Assembly: GCA_017543595.1 (NCBI GenBank)
Contig: JAFYFU010000122.1
Coordinates: 1 to 64,000 of the forward strand
Origin: Ruminococcus sp.
Lineage (GTDB): Bacteria > Bacillota > Clostridia > Oscillospirales > Ruminococcaceae
Direction of reading: 5' to 3'
Length of the DNA: 64,000 nt
The notes below the pieces were generated by a model, which had not been told where the DNA came from, ran no database searches, and saw only the letters and a list, made by a program, of their open reading frames with translations. Shown piece by piece: positions 35,151 through 43,521 of this stretch. The position numbers and the translations under genes were made by a program. Every line of letters begins with the position of its first letter. Position 1 is the stretch's first letter.

Positions 35151-38100
35151 ATGCTTTACAATGTTGGTGCAATGACCTTTGACGAACTCGAAAAAGCCCT
35201 TACAGATATAGGATTTGACGAAGAATCCATAAAAAACGGTATGGCTTACCTGAATGTTGAAAACGAAAGAGATGATTCTCTCCTCGAAAACGTAAAAACT
35301 CAGGAAGTACCTGCACAGTTCAGGCAGAACTATCTGTTAAGGTCAAATCTTACCTCTGCCATAAGAAAAAAAATAACACAGAGAAGAAATGAAGAACTAA
35401 ACAAAAGGTTTATTCTTTTCTTCTATAAACTTCTTGGAACTGCAATGCATGACGTTATCTACTATTCAGACCATTTCAAAAGCCTTGCCGATTTTGAAAA
35501 GAAAGTAAAAGAGGCTTTCTCCGAAAAATACGGTGATGACACAGATGCGGTTTATCTTTCGTTAGATGCTTACAACAGATGCTACCACGGAAATTTCGCA
35601 GTAAAGGAATATTCTGCGGAAACTTTCGTCAAAGCCGCAGAATATGCCCTCAAATCAAATCAGGTAACAGCCGCTTTGTGTGCCCTTGTTGCCCTTGACA
35701 AAACTCCTCTTGACACGGACAAAAATTCCCCTGTTGTGCAGAAAGCAATTGAAATAATTAAAAAATCCATTGGCAACAATGTATTTGTCAACAGTGCGTA
35801 TAAACAGATAGCCTGCGGTGAGGCAGCTTATTTCTCTGACGGATTCAGAAAGATTTTCACAACCGAAATAAAATCCTATCCCGAAGTTGTTGAAAGACTT
35901 TTCATACTTCCGATTGACCAGAACAGAATACTTAACTTAATGGCTGAAAATGCCGAAATAGTTACTTCTTCCTCTAAGTATATACAAAGTATCGCAAAAT
36001 GGGCAACTTCGGGCAGATATCCGGAAAATGCCAAGAAACACCTTGCCCTGCTCGCAGAAAGATACACCGACAACTATGTAAATGTCATGAAAATTGCGGA
36101 AGATTCAGCAGTTGCCGATATGATGTATAAAATCCTCAAAGAAACAAAGCCCGATTCCGCACCCGATGAAAAGGAAATAAAAGAAATCGCAAGGCGCAGA
36201 ATCGCAGGCAGTATAGCCTCCCTTTACAGCAACGGCTTACAGGTAAAAGCTTATCTCATGGGAGAAGCTCCCCTTGAAAGCATTTTTGATGATATCGTAA
36301 AGGAAAAACCGAGATATACCCAGTGGGGCGGTGAAAATACATACTATCCCACATACGGTGCAGACGATTTCGTAAGGAGATGCATTGTAGTTCTCTCTCC
36401 CTGTCTTAACGGCTACAATTCCCCGCTTACAAGGGAAATAGGTTTCAGGTTCAGGGGAAATGAAACTATATTCGCTGAAATTCTCTTTGAAGAAAAACTT
36501 CCTGCCGAATATATAATGAAAGTTCTTTTTGAAATGGTTGACGGAAGTTATTACAAAGACGAATCCATGACAAAACTTATCGAAGGCACTAAAAAATATG
36601 TCACTCAGATTGCCCCCCTTGACGTAAGCAAGGAACAGGTTACCACAAGACAGATTTATCTCATGACAATAGGTGCATATCCCGACAAGTATAAGGATAA
36701 AATCCTTGAATTGGCAAACGATTCAAGCAAAACCATAAAGACTATAATGATAAATATTCTCGGCGAACAGAAAGGCTGGAAAATGGATATAATAAACTTC
36801 CTCAAATCCAAAAAAGCCGCTTTGCGTGAACTGGCTGTTTCCGTAATCGCAAAGCACGGCAAGGAAAATTACAAGCCCGAACTCGAAGAAGCTTTCAATG
36901 CGGAAAAATCCGAAAAATTAAAAGTTCGTATCGCATCGCTTATTGATATCACCTACGGCGACACAACTCCCGAAGAAACCGTAACTGTCGATATGGTAAC
37001 GGAACTTACCAAAAATAACAAGAATAAAAAAGTCGCATGGCTTTTCAAAGAACCCTATAAGCCTGTAAGACTTATCAACGGAGAAACCGCAAGCGACAAG
37101 CATTTGCAGGCATTACTCCTCTGCTACTCCGCAAACGCAGGAGATATAAACCCCGCAAGAGACACAGTTGCGGATATGCTCAACAAAGATGATGTTGAAA
37201 AATTTGCCGTTGAAGTTTTCGGACGCTGGATTGCAAGCGGTGCAGCCGCAAAAGACAAATGGATTCTGTATTTTTGTTCAATTCACGGCGGAAACGAAAT
37301 GATAAACAATCTTATCCATTATATAAAAGAATGGTCTGACAATATGCGTGGTGCGATTGCTGCCGAGGCTGTAAATGCCCTCGCCCTCAACGGAAGTTCT
37401 TTCGCCCTTATGAATGTTGATTCAATGGCAAGAAAATACAATAACAAACAGGTAAAAGGTGCTGCAAAAAATGCTCTCTGGAATGCTGCCGAAAAGCTTG
37501 GAATCACTTCCGAGGAACTCGCCGACAGAATCGTTCCCGATATGGGATTTGATGAGAAAATGTGCCGTACTTTCGACTACGGAAAACGTCAGTTCAATGT
37601 ATATCTCACTCCCGACCTTGAAATTGAAATTTTCAACGGGGATAAAAAAGTTAAGTCCATGCCTAAGCCCAGTGCAAATGACGACAGCGAAATTGCTGAA
37701 AAATCATATGCCGAATTTAAGGAAATGAAAAAACAGATGAAAACCGTTGTCACAAATCAGAAGACAAGACTTGAATATGTTCTCATGTGTGACAGAAAAT
37801 GGACTGCCGAAAACTGGGAAAAACTTTTCGTTAAGAATCCCATTATGCACTGTTTCGCAATAGGTCTCATCTGGGGAGTATATGAGGACGGAAAACTCGT
37901 TTCAAGTTTCCGCTATCTTGATGACGGAAGTTTCACAACCTCCGATGAGGACGAATTTGAACTCCCCGAAAACGCAAGCATAGGACTTGTTCACCCCATT
38001 GAACTTGAAAAAGAAGAACTTGAAACATGGATTGAACAGCTTTCCGACTATGAAATAACTCAGCCGTTCCCGCAGCTTTCAAGACAGATTTTCAGAATGA

Positions 38101-38504
38101 CCGACAAGGAAAAGAATGAAACCGACTGTATGCGTTTTGACGGAAAATCCATAATGAATTACACTCTCCTCAGCAAGATGACAAAATTCGGCTGGTATAA
38201 GGGCGAGGCTCAGGACGCAGGATTTTTCTACGAATTTTACAGGAGCGATATTTCTTCCGTTGAGAAGGACAAGGACGGAAAGAATATCTATCACGGCTAC
38301 TATACGGAATTAAGCTTTGGCGGTATGTATATAGGCGGATATGACGTAGACCAGGAAGAAGTTGACATAGACAAGCTCTGTTTCTTCACTCCGTCAAGAG
38401 GCGTGATAAACGGCTCAAAATTAAAAATGAAAGATGTAAACGAACGCTATTTCAGCGAAGTAATTTTACAGATTACTCAGGCTGTCGGCACTCCCGAAGA
38501 ATAA
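35151..38504 (+). CDS. DUF4132 protein (YehI/MolR-like)
   Basis: A 1117-residue cytoplasmic protein. The first two-thirds are alpha-helical with weak HEAT-like repeats (for example near 540-600 and 700-800), suited to a scaffold. The C-terminal ~300 residues carry the DUF4132 domain (WTAENWEKLFVKNPIMHCFAIGLIWG near 886; LVHPIEL; TELSFGGMYIGG). E. coli YehI and its relative MolR have this domain; MolR was linked to molybdate regulation, but no biochemistry is known to me. It is the last gene of the system and ends at a strong hairpin. AAAGGAAACT precedes the ATG. Confidence 0.85.
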   Translation: MLYNVGAMTFDELEKALTDIGFDEESIKNGMAYLNVENERDDSLLENVKTQEVPAQFRQNYLLRSNLTSAIRKKITQRRNEELNKRFILFFYKLLGTAMHDVIYYSDHFKSLADFEKKVKEAFSEKYGDDTDAVYLSLDAYNRCYHGNFAVKEYSAETFVKAAEYALKSNQVTAALCALVALDKTPLDTDKNSPVVQKAIEIIKKSIGNNVFVNSAYKQIACGEAAYFSDGFRKIFTTEIKSYPEVVERLFILPIDQNRILNLMAENAEIVTSSSKYIQSIAKWATSGRYPENAKKHLALLAERYTDNYVNVMKIAEDSAVADMMYKILKETKPDSAPDEKEIKEIARRRIAGSIASLYSNGLQVKAYLMGEAPLESIFDDIVKEKPRYTQWGGENTYYPTYGADDFVRRCIVVLSPCLNGYNSPLTREIGFRFRGNETIFAEILFEEKLPAEYIMKVLFEMVDGSYYKDESMTKLIEGTKKYVTQIAPLDVSKEQVTTRQIYLMTIGAYPDKYKDKILELANDSSKTIKTIMINILGEQKGWKMDIINFLKSKKAALRELAVSVIAKHGKENYKPELEEAFNAEKSEKLKVRIASLIDITYGDTTPEETVTVDMVTELTKNNKNKKVAWLFKEPYKPVRLINGETASDKHLQALLLCYSANAGDINPARDTVADMLNKDDVEKFAVEVFGRWIASGAAAKDKWILYFCSIHGGNEMINNLIHYIKEWSDNMRGAIAAEAVNALALNGSSFALMNVDSMARKYNNKQVKGAAKNALWNAAEKLGITSEELADRIVPDMGFDEKMCRTFDYGKRQFNVYLTPDLEIEIFNGDKKVKSMPKPSANDDSEIAEKSYAEFKEMKKQMKTVVTNQKTRLEYVLMCDRKWTAENWEKLFVKNPIMHCFAIGLIWGVYEDGKLVSSFRYLDDGSFTTSDEDEFELPENASIGLVHPIELEKEELETWIEQLSDYEITQPFPQLSRQIFRMTDKEKNETDCMRFDGKSIMNYTLLSKMTKFGWYKGEAQDAGFFYEFYRSDISSVEKDKDGKNIYHGYYTELSFGGMYIGGYDVDQEEVDIDKLCFFTPSRGVINGSKLKMKDVNERYFSEVILQITQAVGTPEE

Positions 38505-38510
38505 AAAAAA

Positions 38511-38535
38511 TTCCCCCTGAAAAGGGGGATTTTTG
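38511..38535 (+). terminator. Terminator of the MoxR/DUF4132 operon
   Basis: TCCCCCT (38512-38518), loop GAAA, AGGGGGA (38523-38529), then a U5 tract. Confidence 0.85.
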
Positions 38536-38646
38536 CTGTAAAAAAAGAACACAGCCCAAAGAGATACAAAAAAGATAAATATAGAAGGGGAATTGGGGGA
38601 TTACTTAATCCGATTATTATTATATTTGATAATTCTTAAAATAATC

Positions 38647-40239
38647 TTAAATTTCCCACTTGTCACAAAGTTTATTTATTTTTTCAGCCATACGGCGCAT
38701 ATCTGCATTAGCCCTGCCCGAAGATGCCTTGATAAGCTTGTAAAGCCTTTCAGATGCGGAGAGCAACTGGTCATAGGTGGGATTATTGCTTGCGGCTTTA
38801 TGTTTGATTATCGGAACGGGTTTAGCCTCATAGGTAATTTCTCCCGAAATCAAATCAAATTCTGTACCGCTGTAAGGTGCATATGCATCAAAGCCAAATT
38901 CATTTCTTAATTTTTCCGCAAAGCTGTCTGCGGAACTTGCCTCGCCGTGATTGATAAAATATTTTCTAACACCCTTGACGGACTGCGCCCATTTTACAAG
39001 ACCGTTCATATCCGCATGACCGCTTACTCCGGGGAGGACTTTTATTTCTGCGGCAACATAGACAGTCTCGCCGAAAAGCTTTACTTTTTCCGCACCCTCA
39101 ACAATACTTCTTCCTATCGTATTTACAGCCTGATAGCCGACAAAAAGAATAGTATTCTGCGGAATCCAGAGATTGTGTTTAAGATGATGCTTTATACGTC
39201 CTGCCTCACACATACCGCTTGCGGATATTATAACTTTCGGTCTTGTATCGTTGTTTATCGCCCTTGATTCGTCACTGCTGACAGTTCTTATCAGATTCGG
39301 GAAACTTATGGGATTTATTCCCTGACGGACGTATGACAGAGCCTCCTCATCATAACAGCTTTCACGGTTATTCATAAATATATCCGTAGCCTCAATAGCA
39401 AGGGGACTGTCAACATATACAGGGAAATCAGCATGACCTTTTACAAGATTCTGTTCTTTTATTTTCCTGATAAAATACAGCATTTCCTGAGTTCTTCCGA
39501 CTGCGAAGGACGGAATTATAACGCTGCCGCCCCTGTCGAAAGTCGTCTGCAAAACGTCCGCAAGGGCAATTACATAGTCAGTCGGTCTGTTGTGGATTCT
39601 GTTTCCGTAAGTGGATTCAACAACGGCATAGTCCGCACTTTCGATATACTGCGGGTCACGAATAAGCGGCTGATTCGTGTTTCCTATATCGCCCGAAAAA
39701 ACAATTTTTCTTGTTTCTCCGTTTTCGGTCATTGTGATTACAATGCTTGACGAACCGAGCAGATGACCTGCATCACGGAAAAATATTTTTATTCCTTCGG
39801 ATATTTCACATTCTTTTTCATATTCATGCGGAACAAAAAGCGATACTGCCCCGATAGCGTCCTCCATAGTATAAAGCGGTTCATAGTCATCTTCACCACG
39901 GCGTTTAGCCTTACGGCTGCGCCATTCCGCCTCAAATTCCTGAATATGTGCGCTGTCAAGAAGCATTACGGAACAAAGATTTGAAGTGGCTTTTGTTGCG
40001 TGAATCTCTCCTGTGAAACCTCCCGCATACAAAAGCGGCAGCATACCCGAATGGTCAATATGTGCATGGGTGAGAAGTACAAAATCTATATCGTTCGGCG
40101 GAACGGGAATTTTCGCATTTTCAAAAGCGTCCTCGCCCTGTTCCATACCGAAATCCACAAGGAATTTTTTACCGCAGGCTTCAATATACGTACAGCTTCC
40201 CGTAACTTCATGGGCTGCGCCGATAAATGTCATTTTCAT
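38647..40239 (-). CDS. Beta-CASP metallo-beta-lactamase ribonuclease-like protein
   Basis: A 530-residue MBL-fold protein. The zinc motif THAHIDHSG (near 60), the DAGHLLGSS segment and SGDIGN belong to the MBL core. The beta-CASP cap includes VVESTYGNR, the SFAVGRTQEML motif and the late GVSGHAD and GEASSADSF motifs with His residues. Homologues (YshI/CPSF73-like) are RNA nucleases. ATG at 40239 has GGGG(TG) 8 nt upstream. A C-terminal extension (about 455-530) is not part of the catalytic domain. It stands alone between convergent and divergent neighbours and likely degrades or processes RNA. Confidence 0.88.
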   Translation of the reverse strand: MKMTFIGAAHEVTGSCTYIEACGKKFLVDFGMEQGEDAFENAKIPVPPNDIDFVLLTHAHIDHSGMLPLLYAGGFTGEIHATKATSNLCSVMLLDSAHIQEFEAEWRSRKAKRRGEDDYEPLYTMEDAIGAVSLFVPHEYEKECEISEGIKIFFRDAGHLLGSSSIVITMTENGETRKIVFSGDIGNTNQPLIRDPQYIESADYAVVESTYGNRIHNRPTDYVIALADVLQTTFDRGGSVIIPSFAVGRTQEMLYFIRKIKEQNLVKGHADFPVYVDSPLAIEATDIFMNNRESCYDEEALSYVRQGINPISFPNLIRTVSSDESRAINNDTRPKVIISASGMCEAGRIKHHLKHNLWIPQNTILFVGYQAVNTIGRSIVEGAEKVKLFGETVYVAAEIKVLPGVSGHADMNGLVKWAQSVKGVRKYFINHGEASSADSFAEKLRNEFGFDAYAPYSGTEFDLISGEITYEAKPVPIIKHKAASNNPTYDQLLSASERLYKLIKASSGRANADMRRMAEKINKLCDKWEI

Positions 40240-40337
40240 AGATAACACCCCTTCAAAAATTTCTTTATATTATTATAACATATTTTTTGTCATTTGTCTA
40301 CAATATTTATATATTTTTTGAAATATTAAATTACCTC

Positions 40338-40366
40338 TTGACAAATTTATTTTTATGGTGTATAAT
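40338..40366 (+). promoter_or_regulatory. Promoter of the ylxM-ffh-rpsP-khpA operon
   Basis: TTGACA (40338-40343), 17-bp spacer, TATAAT (40361-40366): full consensus. Confidence 0.9.
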
Positions 40367-40408
40367 GTGTAAAGTAATTTTGGATTACACCCGAACAGGA
40401 GTTTTACA

Positions 40409-40744
40409 ATGGCAAAAGAACTCAGATTCGTTATGCTCCTTGACTGCTACGGCGATTTGCTCACACAGCACCAGAGAAACATAATGGAACTTTATTACTG
40501 CGAAGACCTCTCCCTTGCGGAAATAGGTCAGCCTATGGGGATTACCCGTCAGGCTGTCAGAAGTCTGATAAAAAGAACGGAAGAACTTCTCGAAAATTAT
40601 GAGGAAAAACTCGGATTTGCCGATAAACTCATAAAAATGAGAAACTGTTTTGACAATATTATGCTTATCGCAGAAAATATAGACAACTCCGATTTGAAAA
40701 AAGCCCTTGAAAAACAAGTCTCGGACGGTCTGAATTTACTCTGA
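40409..40744 (+). CDS. ylxM: YlxM DNA-binding protein (UPF0122)
   Basis: A 111-residue HTH protein with a sigma-70 region-4-like fold (LSLAEIGQPMGITRQAVRSLIKR, about 38-60). In streptococci YlxM has been reported as an accessory factor of the signal recognition particle. It precedes ffh by 22 nt, as in most Firmicutes. Confidence 0.93.
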   Translation: MAKELRFVMLLDCYGDLLTQHQRNIMELYYCEDLSLAEIGQPMGITRQAVRSLIKRTEELLENYEEKLGFADKLIKMRNCFDNIMLIAENIDNSDLKKALEKQVSDGLNLL

Positions 40745-40766
40745 TATTTTTGAAAGGAAGATGTGC

Positions 40767-42149
40767 ATGGCTTTTGAGGGACTTTCCGAAAAACTCAATA
40801 ATGTATTCAAAAAACTGAAATCAAGAGGAAAACTCACGGAAAGTGACGTTAAAGATGCTATGCGTGAGGTAAAACTCGCTCTCCTTGAAGCTGACGTAAG
40901 CTATAAAGTCGTAAAGGACTTTGTTAAAAAAGTTTCCGAAAGAGCAGTCGGTGAGGACGTTCTCGCAAGTCTCACCCCCGCCCAGCAGGTTATAAAAATA
41001 GTAAATGAGGAACTTTGCTCCCTTATGGGAAACAGCAATTCAAGAATAAATCTTGCGTCCAAACCGCCAACGGTTATTATGATGTGCGGTTTGCAGGGTT
41101 CGGGTAAAACAACCCATGCCGCAAAGCTCGCAAAACTCCTCAAAAAAGAGGGTCACAGACCTCTGCTTGCCGCCTGCGATATTTACCGTCCCGCAGCTAT
41201 TAACCAGTTGCAGGTTGTCGGTCAGAAAGCAGACGTAAAAGTTTTTGAAATGGGTCAGATAAGCCCCCTCACAATCGCTAAGGAAGCTCTCAGATATGCC
41301 AAGGACTACGGTCATGACATTCTTATAATAGATACCGCAGGACGACTTCATATTGATGAAGCTCTCATGCAGGAACTCAAAGATATAAAGGAACTCACAA
41401 ACCCCGATGAAATTATGCTTGTTGTCGATGCAATGACGGGTCAGGACGCTGTAAACGTTGCAAAAACCTTTGATGAGGCTGTCGGTATAACAAGTATACT
41501 CATGTCAAAACTCGATTCCGATACAAGAGGCGGTGCGGCACTTTCAGTCCTCTCCGTTACGGGAAAACCCATAAAATTTGTCGGAATGGGCGAAAAACTC
41601 GATGACTTTGAGCAGTTCCACCCCGAAAGAATGGCATCAAGAATACTCGGAATGGGAGATGTTCTCACCCTTATCGAAAAGGCTGAAAACGTTATGACCC
41701 AGAAAGATGCCGAAAAACTTTCAAAGAAGTTCAGGGAGAATACTTTCGATATGGACGACCTCCTTGACCAGATGAAACAGATAAGAAGAATGGGTTCTAT
41801 GAAATCCATTATAGGTATGCTCCCCGGTGTCGGCGATAAACTCAAAGATGCCGATATAGACGAAAGTCAGTTCGGAAAAATAGAGGCTATAATAACTTCT
41901 ATGACCAAAGCCGAAAGAGCAAAGCCCTCTATTATAAATCCCTCACGCAAGAAAAGAATTGCCGCAGGTTCAGGCACTAAGGTCGAAGATGTAAACAGAC
42001 TTCTCAAACAGTTCGACCAGATGCAGAAACTTATGAAACAGTTTACAGGCAAGGGCAGCAAAATGAATATGCGTAAGGCGAGAAAAGCTATCGCAGGCAT
42101 GAACTTCGACAAGATGTCAGGCAAGGGCGGCGGAAATATCCCGTTCTGA
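40767..42149 (+). CDS. ffh: Signal recognition particle GTPase Ffh
   Basis: A 460-residue SRP54 homologue. The N domain helical bundle (1-85) leads into the G domain with GLQGSGKTTHAAKLA (G1), DTAGRLH (G3) and SKLDSDTRGG (G4), then the methionine-rich M domain (about 300-440) that binds signal peptides and 4.5S RNA. It targets membrane and secreted proteins, including the pilins and lipoproteins encoded here. ATG at 40767 has AAAGGAAG 6 nt upstream; an ATG two codons earlier abuts that site and is rejected. Confidence 0.97.
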   Translation: MAFEGLSEKLNNVFKKLKSRGKLTESDVKDAMREVKLALLEADVSYKVVKDFVKKVSERAVGEDVLASLTPAQQVIKIVNEELCSLMGNSNSRINLASKPPTVIMMCGLQGSGKTTHAAKLAKLLKKEGHRPLLAACDIYRPAAINQLQVVGQKADVKVFEMGQISPLTIAKEALRYAKDYGHDILIIDTAGRLHIDEALMQELKDIKELTNPDEIMLVVDAMTGQDAVNVAKTFDEAVGITSILMSKLDSDTRGGAALSVLSVTGKPIKFVGMGEKLDDFEQFHPERMASRILGMGDVLTLIEKAENVMTQKDAEKLSKKFRENTFDMDDLLDQMKQIRRMGSMKSIIGMLPGVGDKLKDADIDESQFGKIEAIITSMTKAERAKPSIINPSRKKRIAAGSGTKVEDVNRLLKQFDQMQKLMKQFTGKGSKMNMRKARKAIAGMNFDKMSGKGGGNIPF

Positions 42150-42157
42150 TTTGAATT

Positions 42158-42343
42158 ATGCTTGAAAAAATTTTCGCAATACTCGGCGGTCTGCTGTGCG
42201 TCTGTGCCGCTTATTACGACTGGAACTGGTTCTTCGACAATATGAGAGCAAAACCTTTCGTAAAATGGTTCGGCAGGGACGGCGCAAGAACTTTCTATAC
42301 AATACTCGGAATTATTCTTATAGTTCTGGGACTTTTGATTTAA
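42158..42343 (+). CDS. Imm17-like small membrane protein
   Basis: A 61-residue protein with two membrane helices (about 3-22 and 44-60) around a cytoplasmic [23 protein letters not shown] loop. The pattern resembles Imm17 (immunity protein 17) proteins, small membrane proteins predicted to protect against polymorphic toxins. The gap to ffh is 8 nt, to rpsP about 58 nt, and no ribosome binding site is evident, so it is probably translated by coupling. Placed inside a housekeeping operon, it is more likely a conserved small membrane protein of unknown role than a toxin antidote; no toxin gene is nearby. The family call is by eye. Confidence 0.62.
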   Translation: MLEKIFAILGGLLCVCAAYYDWNWFFDNMRAKPFVKWFGRDGARTFYTILGIILIVLGLLI

Positions 42344-42401
42344 TGCTTTCAATGCGGTCTCCCGCCGCTTGATATACAAGAATTTTTTGGAGGTGAAAAC
42401 A

Positions 42402-42644
42402 ATGGCAGTTAAAATAAGACTCAGAAGAATGGGTGCTAAGAAAGCTCCTTTTTACCGTGTGGTAGTTGCTGACTCAAGATACCCCAGAGACGGAAGATTT
42501 GTTGAGGAAATCGGTTACTATGACCCCACAAAAGAGCCGTCAGTTGTAAAGATTGATGCTGACAAGGCTAAGAACTGGATTGCTAAGGGCGCACAGCCTA
42601 CTGATACAGTAAAGGTTCTTCTCAAAAAAGAAGGCATACTTTAA
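42402..42644 (+). CDS. rpsP: 30S ribosomal protein S16
   Basis: An 80-residue ribosomal protein starting [26 protein letters not shown], which is the S16 signature. ATG at 42402 is preceded by GGAGGTG 7 nt upstream; the longer frame from 42369 is not used. The usual S16 operon continues with khpA, rimM, trmD and rplS; here only khpA follows before a terminator. Confidence 0.97.
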   Translation: MAVKIRLRRMGAKKAPFYRVVVADSRYPRDGRFVEEIGYYDPTKEPSVVKIDADKAKNWIAKGAQPTDTVKVLLKKEGIL

Positions 42645-42662
42645 TGACGAAACTGCGAATCG

Positions 42663-42688
42663 GAGGGAGGACAGGTGTCCAAGCCCTC
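42663..42688 (+). other. Nested hairpin between rpsP and khpA
   Basis: GAGGG (42663-42667) pairs with CCCTC (42684-42688), and inside it GGACA pairs with TGTCC (42669-42673/42676-42680). It is followed by the khpA ribosome binding site GGAGG. No U-run follows, so it is not a terminator; it may be an RNA processing or translation control site. Confidence 0.5.
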
Positions 42689-42716
42689 TTGTTCGGCAGA
42701 ATATGGAGGATTTAAC

Positions 42717-42953
42717 ATGAAAGATTTACTTTATGCTATCGCAGCAGGTCTTGTAGAAGACAAATCAGCTATAAAAATCACAGAAGATGAACCCGATGCA
42801 GAAGGCGTTATAGTTTTCCACCTTACAGTTGCTCCCGATGATATGGGCAGAGTTATAGGAAAACAGGGCAGAATCGCAAAGGCACTCAGAACTATCATGA
42901 GAGCAGGAGCTGCCAAGAGAGACCTTAAAGTTTCTGTTACTATCGAGGAATAA
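42717..42953 (+). CDS. khpA: KH-domain RNA-binding protein KhpA
   Basis: A 78-residue protein with one KH domain; the GxxG loop is VIGKQGRIAKALRTI. In Firmicutes KhpA pairs with KhpB/Jag to bind RNA and affect cell-wall synthesis and division. ATG at 42717 has GGAGG upstream; the longer open frame is rejected. It lies directly after rpsP in the S16 operon and ends at the hairpin at 42961-42985. Confidence 0.93.
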   Translation: MKDLLYAIAAGLVEDKSAIKITEDEPDAEGVIVFHLTVAPDDMGRVIGKQGRIAKALRTIMRAGAAKRDLKVSVTIEE

Positions 42954-42960
42954 TATACAG

Positions 42961-42990
42961 AAAACCGCTGTTTTTCAGCGGTTTTTATAT
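42961..42990 (+). terminator. Terminator of the ylxM-ffh-rpsP-khpA operon
   Basis: AAAACCGCTG (42961-42970), loop TTTTT, CAGCGGTTTT (42976-42985), U tract. Confidence 0.93.
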
Positions 42991-43021
42991 TTATAAAAAA
43001 CCATCTCCCCCATTTAAAATC

Positions 43022-43498
43022 ATGCTAAAAAAATTACTTGATAAAAAAATATGTTCGGATTGCAAGAAATGCTGTGTTTTTGATATATACGACATATGGG
43101 AAACACCCGTATTTTCGGAAGATATAAAAAATAAAACAATATTATTAAATCCCTGTGCGGAATTTGTCCCGAAAGACGGCGGATATATATTCAAGCCAAA
43201 TGAAACAAGCCCCGACGGAAGTTTCCGCTGTCCCGCACTCTCGGAAAAAGGCTGCGTTCTCGGTGATGAAAAGCCTTTTATATGCAGAATATTCCCGTAT
43301 ATGATAATGGAATTAAATAACATTAAAGTTATAACAATAGCAAGCGTATGCACGGAAATTTACAACCGTCCGCTTTCGGAACTTGTAAGTTTTCTGAAAG
43401 ACGGTCTTGCGGATAAAATATTTTCATATGCGGAAACTCACCCCGAAATAACAAGACCTTACAACGAAAATTATCCGATACTTATGATTAAAAAATAA
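43022..43498 (+). CDS. YkgJ-family cysteine cluster protein
   Basis: A 158-residue protein with the CxxC..CC zinc/iron-binding pattern (CSDCKKCC at 11-18; FRCPALSEKGCVLGDEKPFICRIFP near 67-91) of the YkgJ family. The likely metal is iron or zinc and the function is unknown. No clear ribosome binding site precedes the ATG (weak CCCCCATTTAAAATC upstream), so expression may be low. It lies between two strong terminators and ends in a hairpin shared with the M23 gene. Confidence 0.85.
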   Translation: MLKKLLDKKICSDCKKCCVFDIYDIWETPVFSEDIKNKTILLNPCAEFVPKDGGYIFKPNETSPDGSFRCPALSEKGCVLGDEKPFICRIFPYMIMELNNIKVITIASVCTEIYNRPLSELVSFLKDGLADKIFSYAETHPEITRPYNENYPILMIKK

Positions 43499-43520
43499 TT
43501 CCCCTTTTCAGGGGAATTTT
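43497..43520. terminator. Bidirectional terminator between the cysteine-cluster gene and the M23 gene
   Basis: AATTCCCCT (43497-43505), loop TTTC, AGGGGAATT (43510-43518), T/A tracts on both sides. It lies between two convergent stop codons. Confidence 0.93.
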
Positions 43521-43521
43521 T

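Noticed and set aside
28738..38504. Recent horizontal transfer of the MoxR system
   Set aside because: Base composition, codon habits and ribosome binding sites look the same as in flanking housekeeping genes, and no integrase, att site or IS is nearby.
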